A DNA stretch of 6,689 nt, taken from Micrococcaceae bacterium (lineage in GTDB: Bacteria > Actinomycetota > Actinomycetes > Actinomycetales > Micrococcaceae). The stretch lies in assembly GCA_003486025.1 (NCBI GenBank), contig DNHA01000084.1:1-6689 (forward strand), written 5' to 3'. This document shows, in pieces, positions 1 to 5,664 of this stretch. Numbering within the stretch: position 1 is the stretch's first letter; every line of letters starts with the position of its first letter. The notes below the pieces were generated by a model. It worked only from the letters and a program-made list of their open reading frames with translations. It made no database searches and was not told the DNA's origin. Position numbers and translations under genes: made by a program.

Positions 1-739
1 CGGACCGATCCTTACCGAACTGGCTGGTTACAAGGAACTAACTCCCTACAAGGGTGGTTGGTGCGGTAACGAGATGCACCCGGATGTGGTCACCGACGGT
101 CAGCGTGCGCGCGCTATTGAACTGGTCCGCAAGGTGGGTGCGGGGCTGAAGTCCACCGGCTACCGCGGCTTCTTCGAGGTCGACGTACTGGTAGATACCG
201 ATACCGACGAGGTGTACCTGGGCGAATTGAACCCACGCATCTCCGGGGCCAGTGCGATCACGAATGTGACCGCCGGAGCCTACGCGGACGTTCCGCTATT
301 CCTCTTCCACCTGCTGGAGTACCTGGATGTGGAATTCGAGCTGGACGTGAATGAGATTAATGCGCGCTGGGAGGAGCTGTCCGGGGCCGATGTGTGGAGC
401 CATATGATCATCAAGGAAACTGATGACATCGTGCAGTACATCACCCACGCGCCGCGCACCGGCAAGTACTTCCTGGACTCAAAGGGCAAGTTGCAGTTCT
501 CGCGCAGCGCACTGGACTGGCACCAGCTGCAGAACCATAAGGAAGCATTCTTCCTGCGCATCTATGGTGTTGAAGACTACCGTTGGAAGGGGGCTGACTT
601 GGGCGTACTTGTAACCAAGTCGAAGCTGCAGTACGAGGGCAAGAAGAAGACCAAGCTGACCATCGACGCGAAGCATTTCATCTCTTCGATCCGTGCACAG
701 TACAAAGGCATCGACGTTCCACCGGCTACCGCGCAGTAG
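1..739 (+). CDS. ATP-grasp ligase-like protein (biotin carboxylase-like), 5' end cut by window
   Basis: The reading frame is open from base 2 to the TAG at 737-739, giving 245 visible residues; the true start lies left of the window, so the ATG at 74 is internal. ATP-grasp enzymes use ATP to form an acyl-phosphate and join a carboxylate to an amine, thiol or similar group. Visible signature: the segment GFFEVDVLVD (residues about 56-65) followed by LGELNPRISGAS (about 73-84). In this fold the Glu and Asn (here E75 and N77, probably with E59) bind Mg-ATP and R79 contacts phosphate. The C-terminal 150 residues or so form a less familiar domain, rich in charged and aromatic residues, with a Lys-rich stretch near residue 215 (GKKKTK). 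Such proteins are often labelled biotin carboxylase, but I see no biotin carrier domain here; the substrate is unknown. An NylB-like hydrolase gene follows on the same strand after 86 bases, so the two may be co-transcribed. Confidence 0.8.
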   Translation, partial: GPILTELAGYKELTPYKGGWCGNEMHPDVVTDGQRARAIELVRKVGAGLKSTGYRGFFEVDVLVDTDTDEVYLGELNPRISGASAITNVTAGAYADVPLFLFHLLEYLDVEFELDVNEINARWEELSGADVWSHMIIKETDDIVQYITHAPRTGKYFLDSKGKLQFSRSALDWHQLQNHKEAFFLRIYGVEDYRWKGADLGVLVTKSKLQYEGKKKTKLTIDAKHFISSIRAQYKGIDVPPATAQ

Positions 740-825
740 GCTAGTTCGTCAGACCCGTTCAAGTGCTGGTGGTAGGCTCCAAAAGATAGAGCACACAGCG
801 TTTCTAAGAGAAGAGCGACCACTAG

Positions 826-2022
826 ATGTCCAGCGGCCTCACGGTACCCGAGTTAACGATCGCTAACTGGCAGTACCCGGAAAACATCCAGGTATCCTTC
901 CAGAATATCGCCGAGTTCCTGCCGACGACCAAGGTCTCACGCGGCGACGAATCGATCACCAAGCTGCCGTTCACCGAAATGGAGATTGGCGATCTCGAGG
1001 TCGCTAAAGGCAGCGCCACCGATCCCTCGTTGACCGTGCGCGGAGTGATCAACTCGACGAACACCGACGGTTTGCTGATCATGCGCAAGGGCAAGGTGAT
1101 GGTGGAGAAGTACTACAACACCATGACCTCGCTGACCGACCACCTGCTGATGTCGATGAGTAAAACAGTCGTCGGCACGGTGGCAGCAGCGCTGGTGAGC
1201 GCGGAAAAGCTCGACGTGGACAAGCTGGTCACCGACTACGTGCCAGCGCTTGAACGCTCCGGCTACGCCGGAGCAACGGTACGCCACCTGCTGGATATGC
1301 GTTCGGGAATCCAGTTCTCCGAGGAGTATCTGGATCCCAAGGCCGAGGTACGCATGCTGGAGGAAGCCATTGGCTGGACGCCGCCCAGCGGCGCCATCGG
1401 ACCCATCGGCATGTATGACTACCTGCTGACGCTGAAGGCTAAAACCTCCCATGGTGGTGCCTTTGAATACCGGTCCTGCGAGACCGACGTGCTCGGCTGG
1501 GTGCTGGAGGCTGCCGGTGGGGCGCGCATGCAACAGCTAATCTCCGAATATGTCTGGGCCAAGATCGGTGCGCAGCAGGACCTGGTGATGGGTACCGACC
1601 AGTTCGGAACCGGCATGTTCGACGGCGGCTTTAATGCAACCCTGCGCGACCTCGCCCGCTTTGGCCACCTCTACATCAACGACGGAGTCTCGCTCAGTGG
1701 ACAGCGGGTCTTTGACCCATCCTGGATCACCGATACATTTGACAGCACCGAGGATCAGCTCAAAGCCTTTGCGGACTCCCCGGGCGATAATATGATGCCC
1801 GGCGGACGCTACCGCAACCAGATCTGGTTCCCTTACCCGAATTCAAATGTCGCACTGGCCCTTGGCATCCACGGGCAGATGATCTACATGAACCCGGCCA
1901 CCAAGATGATTGGCGTGAAGCTCTCCAGCTGGCCATATCCGCAGGATGCTTCTAAGCTATTTCCTACGATTCGCGCCTTCGACGCCATCGCCAACCATTT
2001 AGCGCAGCAAGACGGCATCTAA
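826..2022 (+). CDS. NylB-like serine hydrolase (class C beta-lactamase fold; 6-aminohexanoate-dimer hydrolase family)
   Basis: This is a complete 398-residue hydrolase, the usual NylB length (about 392). Catalytic features: S-x-x-K as S110-M-S-K113 inside HLLMSMSK; the Tyr motif Y215-R-S217 in FEYRSCETD; and a third box HGQ at 349-351 within LGIHGQ, replacing the KTG of true beta-lactamases. From memory of Arthrobacter NylB, similarity runs from the N-terminal W-x-x-P...VSR region to the KLSSWP segment near 365-370, including Y168 (NylB Tyr170 equivalent) in EEYLDP. The family attacks amide or ester bonds through an acyl-serine; members act on nylon oligomers, short esters or unknown natural amides. 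No signal peptide is visible, so it should be cytoplasmic. The ATG at 826 is supported by AAGAG at 811-815 and by N-terminal homology; the next in-frame Met is residue 51. Fold and catalytic type are near certain, the natural substrate is not. Confidence 0.92.
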   Translation: MSSGLTVPELTIANWQYPENIQVSFQNIAEFLPTTKVSRGDESITKLPFTEMEIGDLEVAKGSATDPSLTVRGVINSTNTDGLLIMRKGKVMVEKYYNTMTSLTDHLLMSMSKTVVGTVAAALVSAEKLDVDKLVTDYVPALERSGYAGATVRHLLDMRSGIQFSEEYLDPKAEVRMLEEAIGWTPPSGAIGPIGMYDYLLTLKAKTSHGGAFEYRSCETDVLGWVLEAAGGARMQQLISEYVWAKIGAQQDLVMGTDQFGTGMFDGGFNATLRDLARFGHLYINDGVSLSGQRVFDPSWITDTFDSTEDQLKAFADSPGDNMMPGGRYRNQIWFPYPNSNVALALGIHGQMIYMNPATKMIGVKLSSWPYPQDASKLFPTIRAFDAIANHLAQQDGI

Positions 2023-2025
2023 CTC

Positions 2026-2841
2026 CTAGAGCTCGTCGCGCCCTTCCAGGTAGGCCCGCAAGACCTGCAGCACCCCATGCTCGGTGTTTGCCGGCGCGGT
2101 GAAGTTCGCCGCAGCCGCAACCACCGGGTGCGCGTTGGCCATGGCGAAGGAATAGGTAGCACCCTTGATCATTTCCAGATCATTGGGATAGTCCCCGAAG
2201 ACCGCGGTTTCATCTTCGGTGACACCGAGTTTGTCCTGCAGTGCCTTCAGCGCCAGCCCCTTGTGCACTCCGTGGTTCATCGCGTCCACCCAGTGGCTTC
2301 CAGAAACTACCACCTGCAAGGGGACATCCAGGGCAGTGGCCATCGCCTGCACTTGGCCGGTCGCGACGTTGACCGCCATTTTGATGATTTCATCCTCGAC
2401 CAGGTCCAGGTCCGCGACAACTTGCACCGCGCGGTAGTACGGGGCGATGGCTGCAAGGAAGACCTCGTCGTCGCGTTCCACGTAGGCGGTACGCCGGCCG
2501 CAGAGCACCAGCCCGGCATCCAGCGCCCGCTGCGCGCGGGTCGCTGCGATCACCGAGGTGACCGCTTGTGCGTCGATGATGTTGGAATAGATTTCCTGCT
2601 CGCCGTGCATCACCACGGTGCCGTTTTCGGCGATGATCGCGATCTCGCCGAGTGCTGCAAACTGCTCACGCAGGGTAGCGAACTGCCGTCCAGAGGCCGG
2701 AACAAAGCTGATCCCCTTGGCCTGGAGCCCCTCAATGACCGCCCAAGCGGCCTCCGGGATTTGTCCTTCCCCGTCCAAGAAGGTGCCGTCCATGTCCACG
2801 GCAACGAGTTTGATTTCAGCGTTCGGGTTAATCGTGTGCAT
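2026..2841 (-). CDS. Cof-type HAD-superfamily (class IIB) sugar-phosphate phosphatase
   Basis: This 271-residue protein has all four HAD motifs in order: I, DMDGT with nucleophile D16 and acid/base D18; II, Ser50 in PASGRQ; III, Lys194 in HKGLALK; IV, GDYPND at 216-221 with Mg-binding D217 and D221. The long insert between motifs II and III (about residues 80-180) is the C2 cap that defines the Cof/IIB group. These cytoplasmic enzymes dephosphorylate sugar phosphates, flavin precursors or other small phosphoesters; specificity cannot be read from the sequence. The gene lies 7 bases downstream of the polyphosphate glucokinase gene on the same strand, with its Shine-Dalgarno overlapping that gene's stop, so the two are almost surely one transcript. 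That hints at a hexose-phosphate or related phosphosugar substrate. Its 3' end faces the NylB-like gene with only 3 bases between the stops. Confidence 0.9.
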   Translation of the reverse strand: MHTINPNAEIKLVAVDMDGTFLDGEGQIPEAAWAVIEGLQAKGISFVPASGRQFATLREQFAALGEIAIIAENGTVVMHGEQEIYSNIIDAQAVTSVIAATRAQRALDAGLVLCGRRTAYVERDDEVFLAAIAPYYRAVQVVADLDLVEDEIIKMAVNVATGQVQAMATALDVPLQVVVSGSHWVDAMNHGVHKGLALKALQDKLGVTEDETAVFGDYPNDLEMIKGATYSFAMANAHPVVAAAANFTAPANTEHGVLQVLRAYLEGRDEL

Positions 2842-2846
2842 TTAAA

Positions 2847-2850
2847 TCCT
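2847..2850 (-). promoter_or_regulatory. Shine-Dalgarno of the HAD gene, overlapping the ppgK stop codon
   Basis: On the minus strand the sequence reads CACCTAGGATTTAAATG. The AGGA (plus-strand TCCT at 2847-2850) shares two bases with the TAG stop of ppgK (2849-2851) and sits 5 bases before the HAD ATG at 2841. This supports the chosen start and suggests that ribosomes finishing ppgK help start the HAD gene. Confidence 0.7.
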
Positions 2851-3664
2851 AGGTGCTTAGGTGCATGGCGCGGTGTGCGGCGCCAAGTACTCCGGCGGCA
2901 TTGTGGTATTTGGCGGGCACCAGTTTGGCCCGCAGGTCCAGCTTCGGCAAGAACTTCTCATGGTCCTCGGAGATGGCCCCGCCGATGATGATCAAGTCTG
3001 GGCTGCACAAAAATTCGACCTGCGACAGGTAGCGCTGCAACCGGGTGATGTACTGCTCCCAGCTGAGGTTTTCTTCACGCATGACCCGGGCAGCGGCCTT
3101 GCTTTCGGCGTTGAACCCGTCAATTTCCAGATGCCCGAACTCGATGTTGGGGAAAAGTACCCCGTCGCGGAAGAAAGCCGAGCCGATGCCGGTACCCAAG
3201 GTGAGCAGCATGGTGCTGCCCAGAATTGGTTCACCATTTCTGGCTCCGGCTCCCGCATAGACCTCGGCCATGCCTGCAGCGTCGGCATCGTTGAGGATCG
3301 CTACCTGGCGATCCAGTGTTTTGCTCAGCAGCGCCGCGGCGTCCAAACCGATCCAGGCTTCGTCGATATTAGCCGCCGAATGCACAACTCCGTCGATGAC
3401 GATCCCCGGGACGGTAATTCCGGCAGGCAGCCCAGCGAGGTCTTCGCCGGTGAGTTCGGCCAAGTCGCGCAGGATCTGCGCCATAACTTCGGCCACGGCA
3501 TCGGGATGTGCGCCTTCCGGGGTGGTGGCTTGCCCAAAGGTGCTCTGCACCAGCTCACCGGAGGTATCAACCAGCCCGTATTTGATCGACGAACCACCCA
3601 GGTCCAGTCCGATGGCCGCAAACTGCGCCGGTGTTCCGGCTGACGCCGAATGTTTTGCTGACAT
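2849..3664 (-). CDS. ppgK: Polyphosphate glucokinase (ROK family; possible polyphosphate/ATP glucomannokinase)
   Basis: This ROK-fold sugar kinase phosphorylates glucose, and perhaps mannose, at C6 using inorganic polyphosphate and often ATP, feeding glycolysis from the cytoplasm. Its 271 residues match the short PPGK subfamily (about 250-270). Visible motifs: phosphate-1 DLGGSSIK at 21-28; the subfamily-typical ANIDEAWIG at 98-106; catalytic Asp126 in LNDADAAG; phosphate-2 LTLGTGIGSA at 154-163; sugar-binding E175 and H178 in EFGHLEID; and IIIGGAISEDHEKF near 225-238. The ROK zinc motif CxCGxxGC is absent, which I take as normal for PPGK. The ATG at 3664 follows a strong GGGGAG. A ROK repressor gene lies directly upstream and a HAD phosphatase gene directly downstream. 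Arthrobacter sp. KM has a characterised polyphosphate/ATP glucomannokinase, so mannose use is plausible here but not shown. Confidence 0.92.
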   Translation of the reverse strand: MSAKHSASAGTPAQFAAIGLDLGGSSIKYGLVDTSGELVQSTFGQATTPEGAHPDAVAEVMAQILRDLAELTGEDLAGLPAGITVPGIVIDGVVHSAANIDEAWIGLDAAALLSKTLDRQVAILNDADAAGMAEVYAGAGARNGEPILGSTMLLTLGTGIGSAFFRDGVLFPNIEFGHLEIDGFNAESKAAARVMREENLSWEQYITRLQRYLSQVEFLCSPDLIIIGGAISEDHEKFLPKLDLRAKLVPAKYHNAAGVLGAAHRAMHLST

Positions 3665-3670
3665 CGGTTA

Positions 3671-3676
3671 CTCCCC
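3671..3676 (-). promoter_or_regulatory. Strong Shine-Dalgarno of ppgK
   Basis: Plus-strand CTCCCC at 3671-3676 reads GGGGAG on the minus strand, 6 bases before the ATG at 3664. It fixes the ppgK start and suggests efficient initiation. It lies 8 bases downstream of the leader inverted repeat. Confidence 0.75.
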
Positions 3677-3684
3677 TGCGTGTG

Positions 3685-3713
3685 GTTCATGTAGTTGAGC
3701 AACTCAAATGAAC
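3685..3713 (-). promoter_or_regulatory. Inverted repeat in the ppgK leader (hairpin or second operator)
   Basis: Outer arms GTTCAT (3685-3690) and ATGAAC (3708-3713) are perfect complements. Inside them AGTTG (3693-3697) and CAACT (3700-3704) pair again around a 2-base centre. As RNA this gives a 6-bp stem, a small asymmetric internal loop and a 4- to 5-bp upper stem; as DNA it is a near-symmetric 29-bp site. An overlapping register, TTGAG-CAA-CTCAA (3695-3707), is also symmetric. It lies between the predicted transcription start (about 3719) and the ppgK Shine-Dalgarno. There is no U-run after it, so it is not a standard terminator. Regulator binding or mRNA 5'-end stabilisation are the likely roles. 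Confidence 0.4.
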
Positions 3714-3723
3714 AAACCAAAAA

Positions 3724-3748
3724 CTATTATAAGGACTCTTTACAATAG
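3724..3748 (-). promoter_or_regulatory. 25-bp imperfect palindrome over the ppgK -10 region; candidate ROK operator
   Basis: The minus strand reads CTATTGTAAAGA, a central G, then TCCTTATAATAG. Ten of twelve position pairs are complementary about base 3736. The size, the A/T-rich outer arms and the TAAAG-like inner arms resemble binding sites of ROK repressors as a class. The site overlaps both candidate -10 hexamers, so a bound protein would block RNA polymerase. The gene immediately upstream encodes a ROK repressor, the obvious candidate ligand. Its role is inferred from symmetry and position only. Confidence 0.5.
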
Positions 3749-3771
3749 CTACTGCTGGCGTATACCGTCAA
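3726..3771 (-). promoter_or_regulatory. Candidate ppgK-HAD promoter
   Basis: Two overlapping readings are possible on the minus strand. The first is a -35 TTGACG (3766-3771), an 18-base spacer and a -10 TATTGT (3742-3747). The second is a perfect -10 TATAAT (3726-3731) with no good -35 at 17 bases upstream. The second would start transcription near 3719 and leave a leader of about 55 bases. The -35 of the first nearly abuts the stop codon of the repressor gene. An internal promoter here would let ppgK-HAD be controlled apart from the upstream three genes. Confidence 0.45.
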
Positions 3772-3774
3772 CGC

Positions 3775-4926
3775 CTACGCCTCTTCGATGCGGTAGTTGG
3801 ACCACAACCGCGACAGATACTGCGCACGCGCCCCAAATAAGGCACCGCGCAAAGCCGCGTCCTCGCCTAACTCGCTGACTTCAACAACGCTACTGCTGGA
3901 TCCCATCCTACTAGCCAGCGCCTGATTAAGGCTGTTCGTCAAAGCCTCGAAATGCGCCAGCGGTCCGCACAGCACCAAACGCTGTGGATCAAAAAATGCC
4001 AGTAGATTGCCCAGCACCTCGGCAATGACCAGAGTAAAGCTATCCACCAACGGATCAACAGGTCCGCCAGCGGCCAGCAGTTTGGCCAATCGCGTGCAGT
4101 CCACCTTCGAACTGCCCTGCTCGGTGAGGCCGGCTGCTGCAAGCCGCTGCAGAAAAGTCTGGTCCGCCAGGCGCAAGCCATTGAGCTCGCCGGCGGTTCC
4201 GCTGGCCCCGCGATGCACCGTGCCATCGATCACCAGCGCGGTGCCTATCCCCGGACCCACATAGAGCAACATCATCGATGAGGCCGCCGCCGGCTGATCG
4301 TGCCGAACCTGCGCCACAGCCATCCAGTTCACATCGTTATCCAGCACCGCTGGTGCGCCGGTCAACTCTTGAACCACCGGCACCAGCGAGGCCGAAGAAC
4401 CTGGGTAGACCGGTGTAGGCAGCGCGGTGGCGTCCACCCCGACACGGAGCACCGGTGAACTTTGCGACAGCGCCGCGCCAAGCGTGCGCCCTGAGCTGGC
4501 GGCAGTGAGCTCTTCAACGATGCTCCCTGCCAGCTGTTGCACCTGAGCGGCGCTCGCCTCGGCAGGTACCACCCGGTGCCCCTGCGCGACGATGCACCCG
4601 GCAAGGTCAGTGGTGCGCGCCAGCAGCGTACCGGCTTCCAAGCTCAACCCGAGCAGGTGCCCGTAGCCCTGATTGATCCCGTAGCTTTCCGGAGCACGGC
4701 CACGGCGCACCGCAACGTCGGCACCGGGCAATACCTCAACTGGGCTAACCAGCCCATTTTCCTGGAGACGTGAAATACCCTGCGAGGCGGTGGGTTTAGA
4801 CAGCCCCAACGCGGTGGAGATCTGGGTGCGCGTGGCCGGCTGATTTAAGCATAGATAGTCAAAGATCTGCCGGTCGGTCAACGTCGCTAGGGCCCTGGGC
4901 CCCGCAGGTGACGCAGGCAGATTCAT
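3775..4926 (-). CDS. ROK-family transcriptional repressor
   Basis: The 383-residue length is typical for ROK regulators. Residues about 12-62 form a winged helix-turn-helix (TDRQIFDYL..., TRTQISTALGLSKPTASQGISRL, then the wing ENGLVSP). A ROK sugar-kinase-like domain follows (about 88-370) with Asp198 in LDNDVNWMA at the kinase catalytic Asp position, VGPGIGTALV at 223-232, and AGELNGL at 245-251. The usual ExGH and CxCGxxGC zinc motifs are missing: E247 remains, but the His and the Cys cluster are not seen. It probably binds DNA as a dimer and responds to a sugar or sugar phosphate. The start overlaps the phosphatase stop as ATGA (4923-4926), with GGTGAG 6 bases upstream (4933-4938), so the two are translationally coupled. 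The likely targets are ppgK-HAD just downstream and perhaps its own operon. Confidence 0.88.
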   Translation of the reverse strand: MNLPASPAGPRALATLTDRQIFDYLCLNQPATRTQISTALGLSKPTASQGISRLQENGLVSPVEVLPGADVAVRRGRAPESYGINQGYGHLLGLSLEAGTLLARTTDLAGCIVAQGHRVVPAEASAAQVQQLAGSIVEELTAASSGRTLGAALSQSSPVLRVGVDATALPTPVYPGSSASLVPVVQELTGAPAVLDNDVNWMAVAQVRHDQPAAASSMMLLYVGPGIGTALVIDGTVHRGASGTAGELNGLRLADQTFLQRLAAAGLTEQGSSKVDCTRLAKLLAAGGPVDPLVDSFTLVIAEVLGNLLAFFDPQRLVLCGPLAHFEALTNSLNQALASRMGSSSSVVEVSELGEDAALRGALFGARAQYLSRLWSNYRIEEA

Positions 4927-5651
4927 GAGCCGCTCACCAACCGCCGTCCCAAGGCTTCAAATTGCTTGGCGGTTAATCCGTGAGCCAGCAGATAATCGGC
5001 GATAGAACCGTGCCCGGTAATGGCTAGATCCAGGGCGCGCTCCAACCCAGCGATGCTGGTACCGACCATCAGGTTTTGCATTTTCTCTGTCATCGTAATG
5101 TCGTGGGCAGCGAGCATCGCACGCATTGATTCAAGCCAAGGACCGGACAGTGCGGCGGTAGACGCGGTGTAATCGGCCAGCACTGCATCACGATCGGCGC
5201 CGACTGCCAAGAGCAGCACGGCGATCGCAACCCCGGTGCGATCCTTGCCCGCGGTGCAATGCACTAGCGTGGCTTCGTTCGATTGGGCGACGGCACCGGC
5301 GATTTTGGCCCACACATCCCCATGGTTTGCCACCAGGGGAAGGTAGAGCTCATCTAATGACGGCATGGTGCTCGGTACCGCTAGCGCGCCTTCGAGCAAG
5401 GGCAATCTGGTGCGTGTGATCGTTTGCAAGGTTTCGGGGAATCCCGGTAGCCGGCTGGTCTCCACGGTGGAACGCAGATCAAAAATTTGAGTAATCTTTT
5501 CGGTACCCAACCACCCGGTCAGTGGTTCATCAATAGTGTGCGGCACGGCGCTGCGGTAGAGCAAACCCGAACGGATCCTTCCCCCGGCCGCTGGCAGCCC
5601 GCCAGCCTCACGCAGGTTCGGCAGGCTGGAGGGGTAATTCTTCACGGACAT
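4923..5651 (-). CDS. Tyrosine-protein phosphatase, MptpB-like (Y_phosphatase3 family)
   Basis: This is a complete 242-residue cysteine phosphatase. The P-loop is H131-C-T-A-G-K-D-R-T-G140, with nucleophile C132 and phosphate-binding R138. The form HCxAGKDRTG is that of mycobacterial PtpB/MptpB and relatives, where the Asp inside the loop (here D137) can act as general acid. N-terminal NLREAGGL (12-19) and RSGLLYRSA (27-35), the FDLRS strand (57-61) and C-terminal DYLLAHGLT (219-227) all fit the family. Such enzymes remove phosphate from phosphotyrosine, and in some cases Ser/Thr or phosphoinositides; the substrate here is unknown. No signal peptide is seen. The start at 5651 has almost no Shine-Dalgarno (TAGTTTAGCGATT before ATG), so it may rely on translation of the dehydrogenase gene 13 bases upstream. 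The stop overlaps the ROK repressor start. Confidence 0.9.
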   Translation of the reverse strand: MSVKNYPSSLPNLREAGGLPAAGGRIRSGLLYRSAVPHTIDEPLTGWLGTEKITQIFDLRSTVETSRLPGFPETLQTITRTRLPLLEGALAVPSTMPSLDELYLPLVANHGDVWAKIAGAVAQSNEATLVHCTAGKDRTGVAIAVLLLAVGADRDAVLADYTASTAALSGPWLESMRAMLAAHDITMTEKMQNLMVGTSIAGLERALDLAITGHGSIADYLLAHGLTAKQFEALGRRLVSGS

Positions 5652-5664
5652 AATCGCTAAACTA

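Noticed and set aside
74..76. ATG at 74 as the start of the ATP-grasp gene
   Set aside because: The frame stays open and protein-like to base 2 (GPILTELAGYKELTPYKGG), so the ATG is internal and the gene is cut by the window edge.
740..825. Promoter in the 86-base gap before the NylB-like gene
   Set aside because: TAGGCT at 773-778 could be a -10, but no acceptable -35 lies at 16-19 bases upstream; only the ribosome binding site near 811-815 is supportable.
937..1533. 198-codon open frame on the minus strand inside the NylB-like gene
   Set aside because: His/Gln/Arg-rich antisense frame with no motif; the plus strand is clearly coding.
2077..2988. 303-codon open frame on the plus strand antisense to the HAD gene and the ppgK end
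   Set aside because: The protein has no recognisable motif and a low-complexity His/Arg/Asp-rich composition typical of an antisense frame in G+C-rich DNA; the opposite strand carries complete HAD and PPGK motif sets.
2861..3643. 260-codon open frame on the plus strand antisense to ppgK
   Set aside because: It is the antisense shadow of a full-length kinase with all catalytic motifs; no family resemblance and no Shine-Dalgarno support.
3757..3775. GGCGT/ACGCC inverted repeat right after the ROK repressor stop, as a terminator
   Set aside because: Only a 5-bp stem with a 9-base loop and no U-run on the minus strand; it overlaps the candidate -35 and is more likely chance or part of the promoter.
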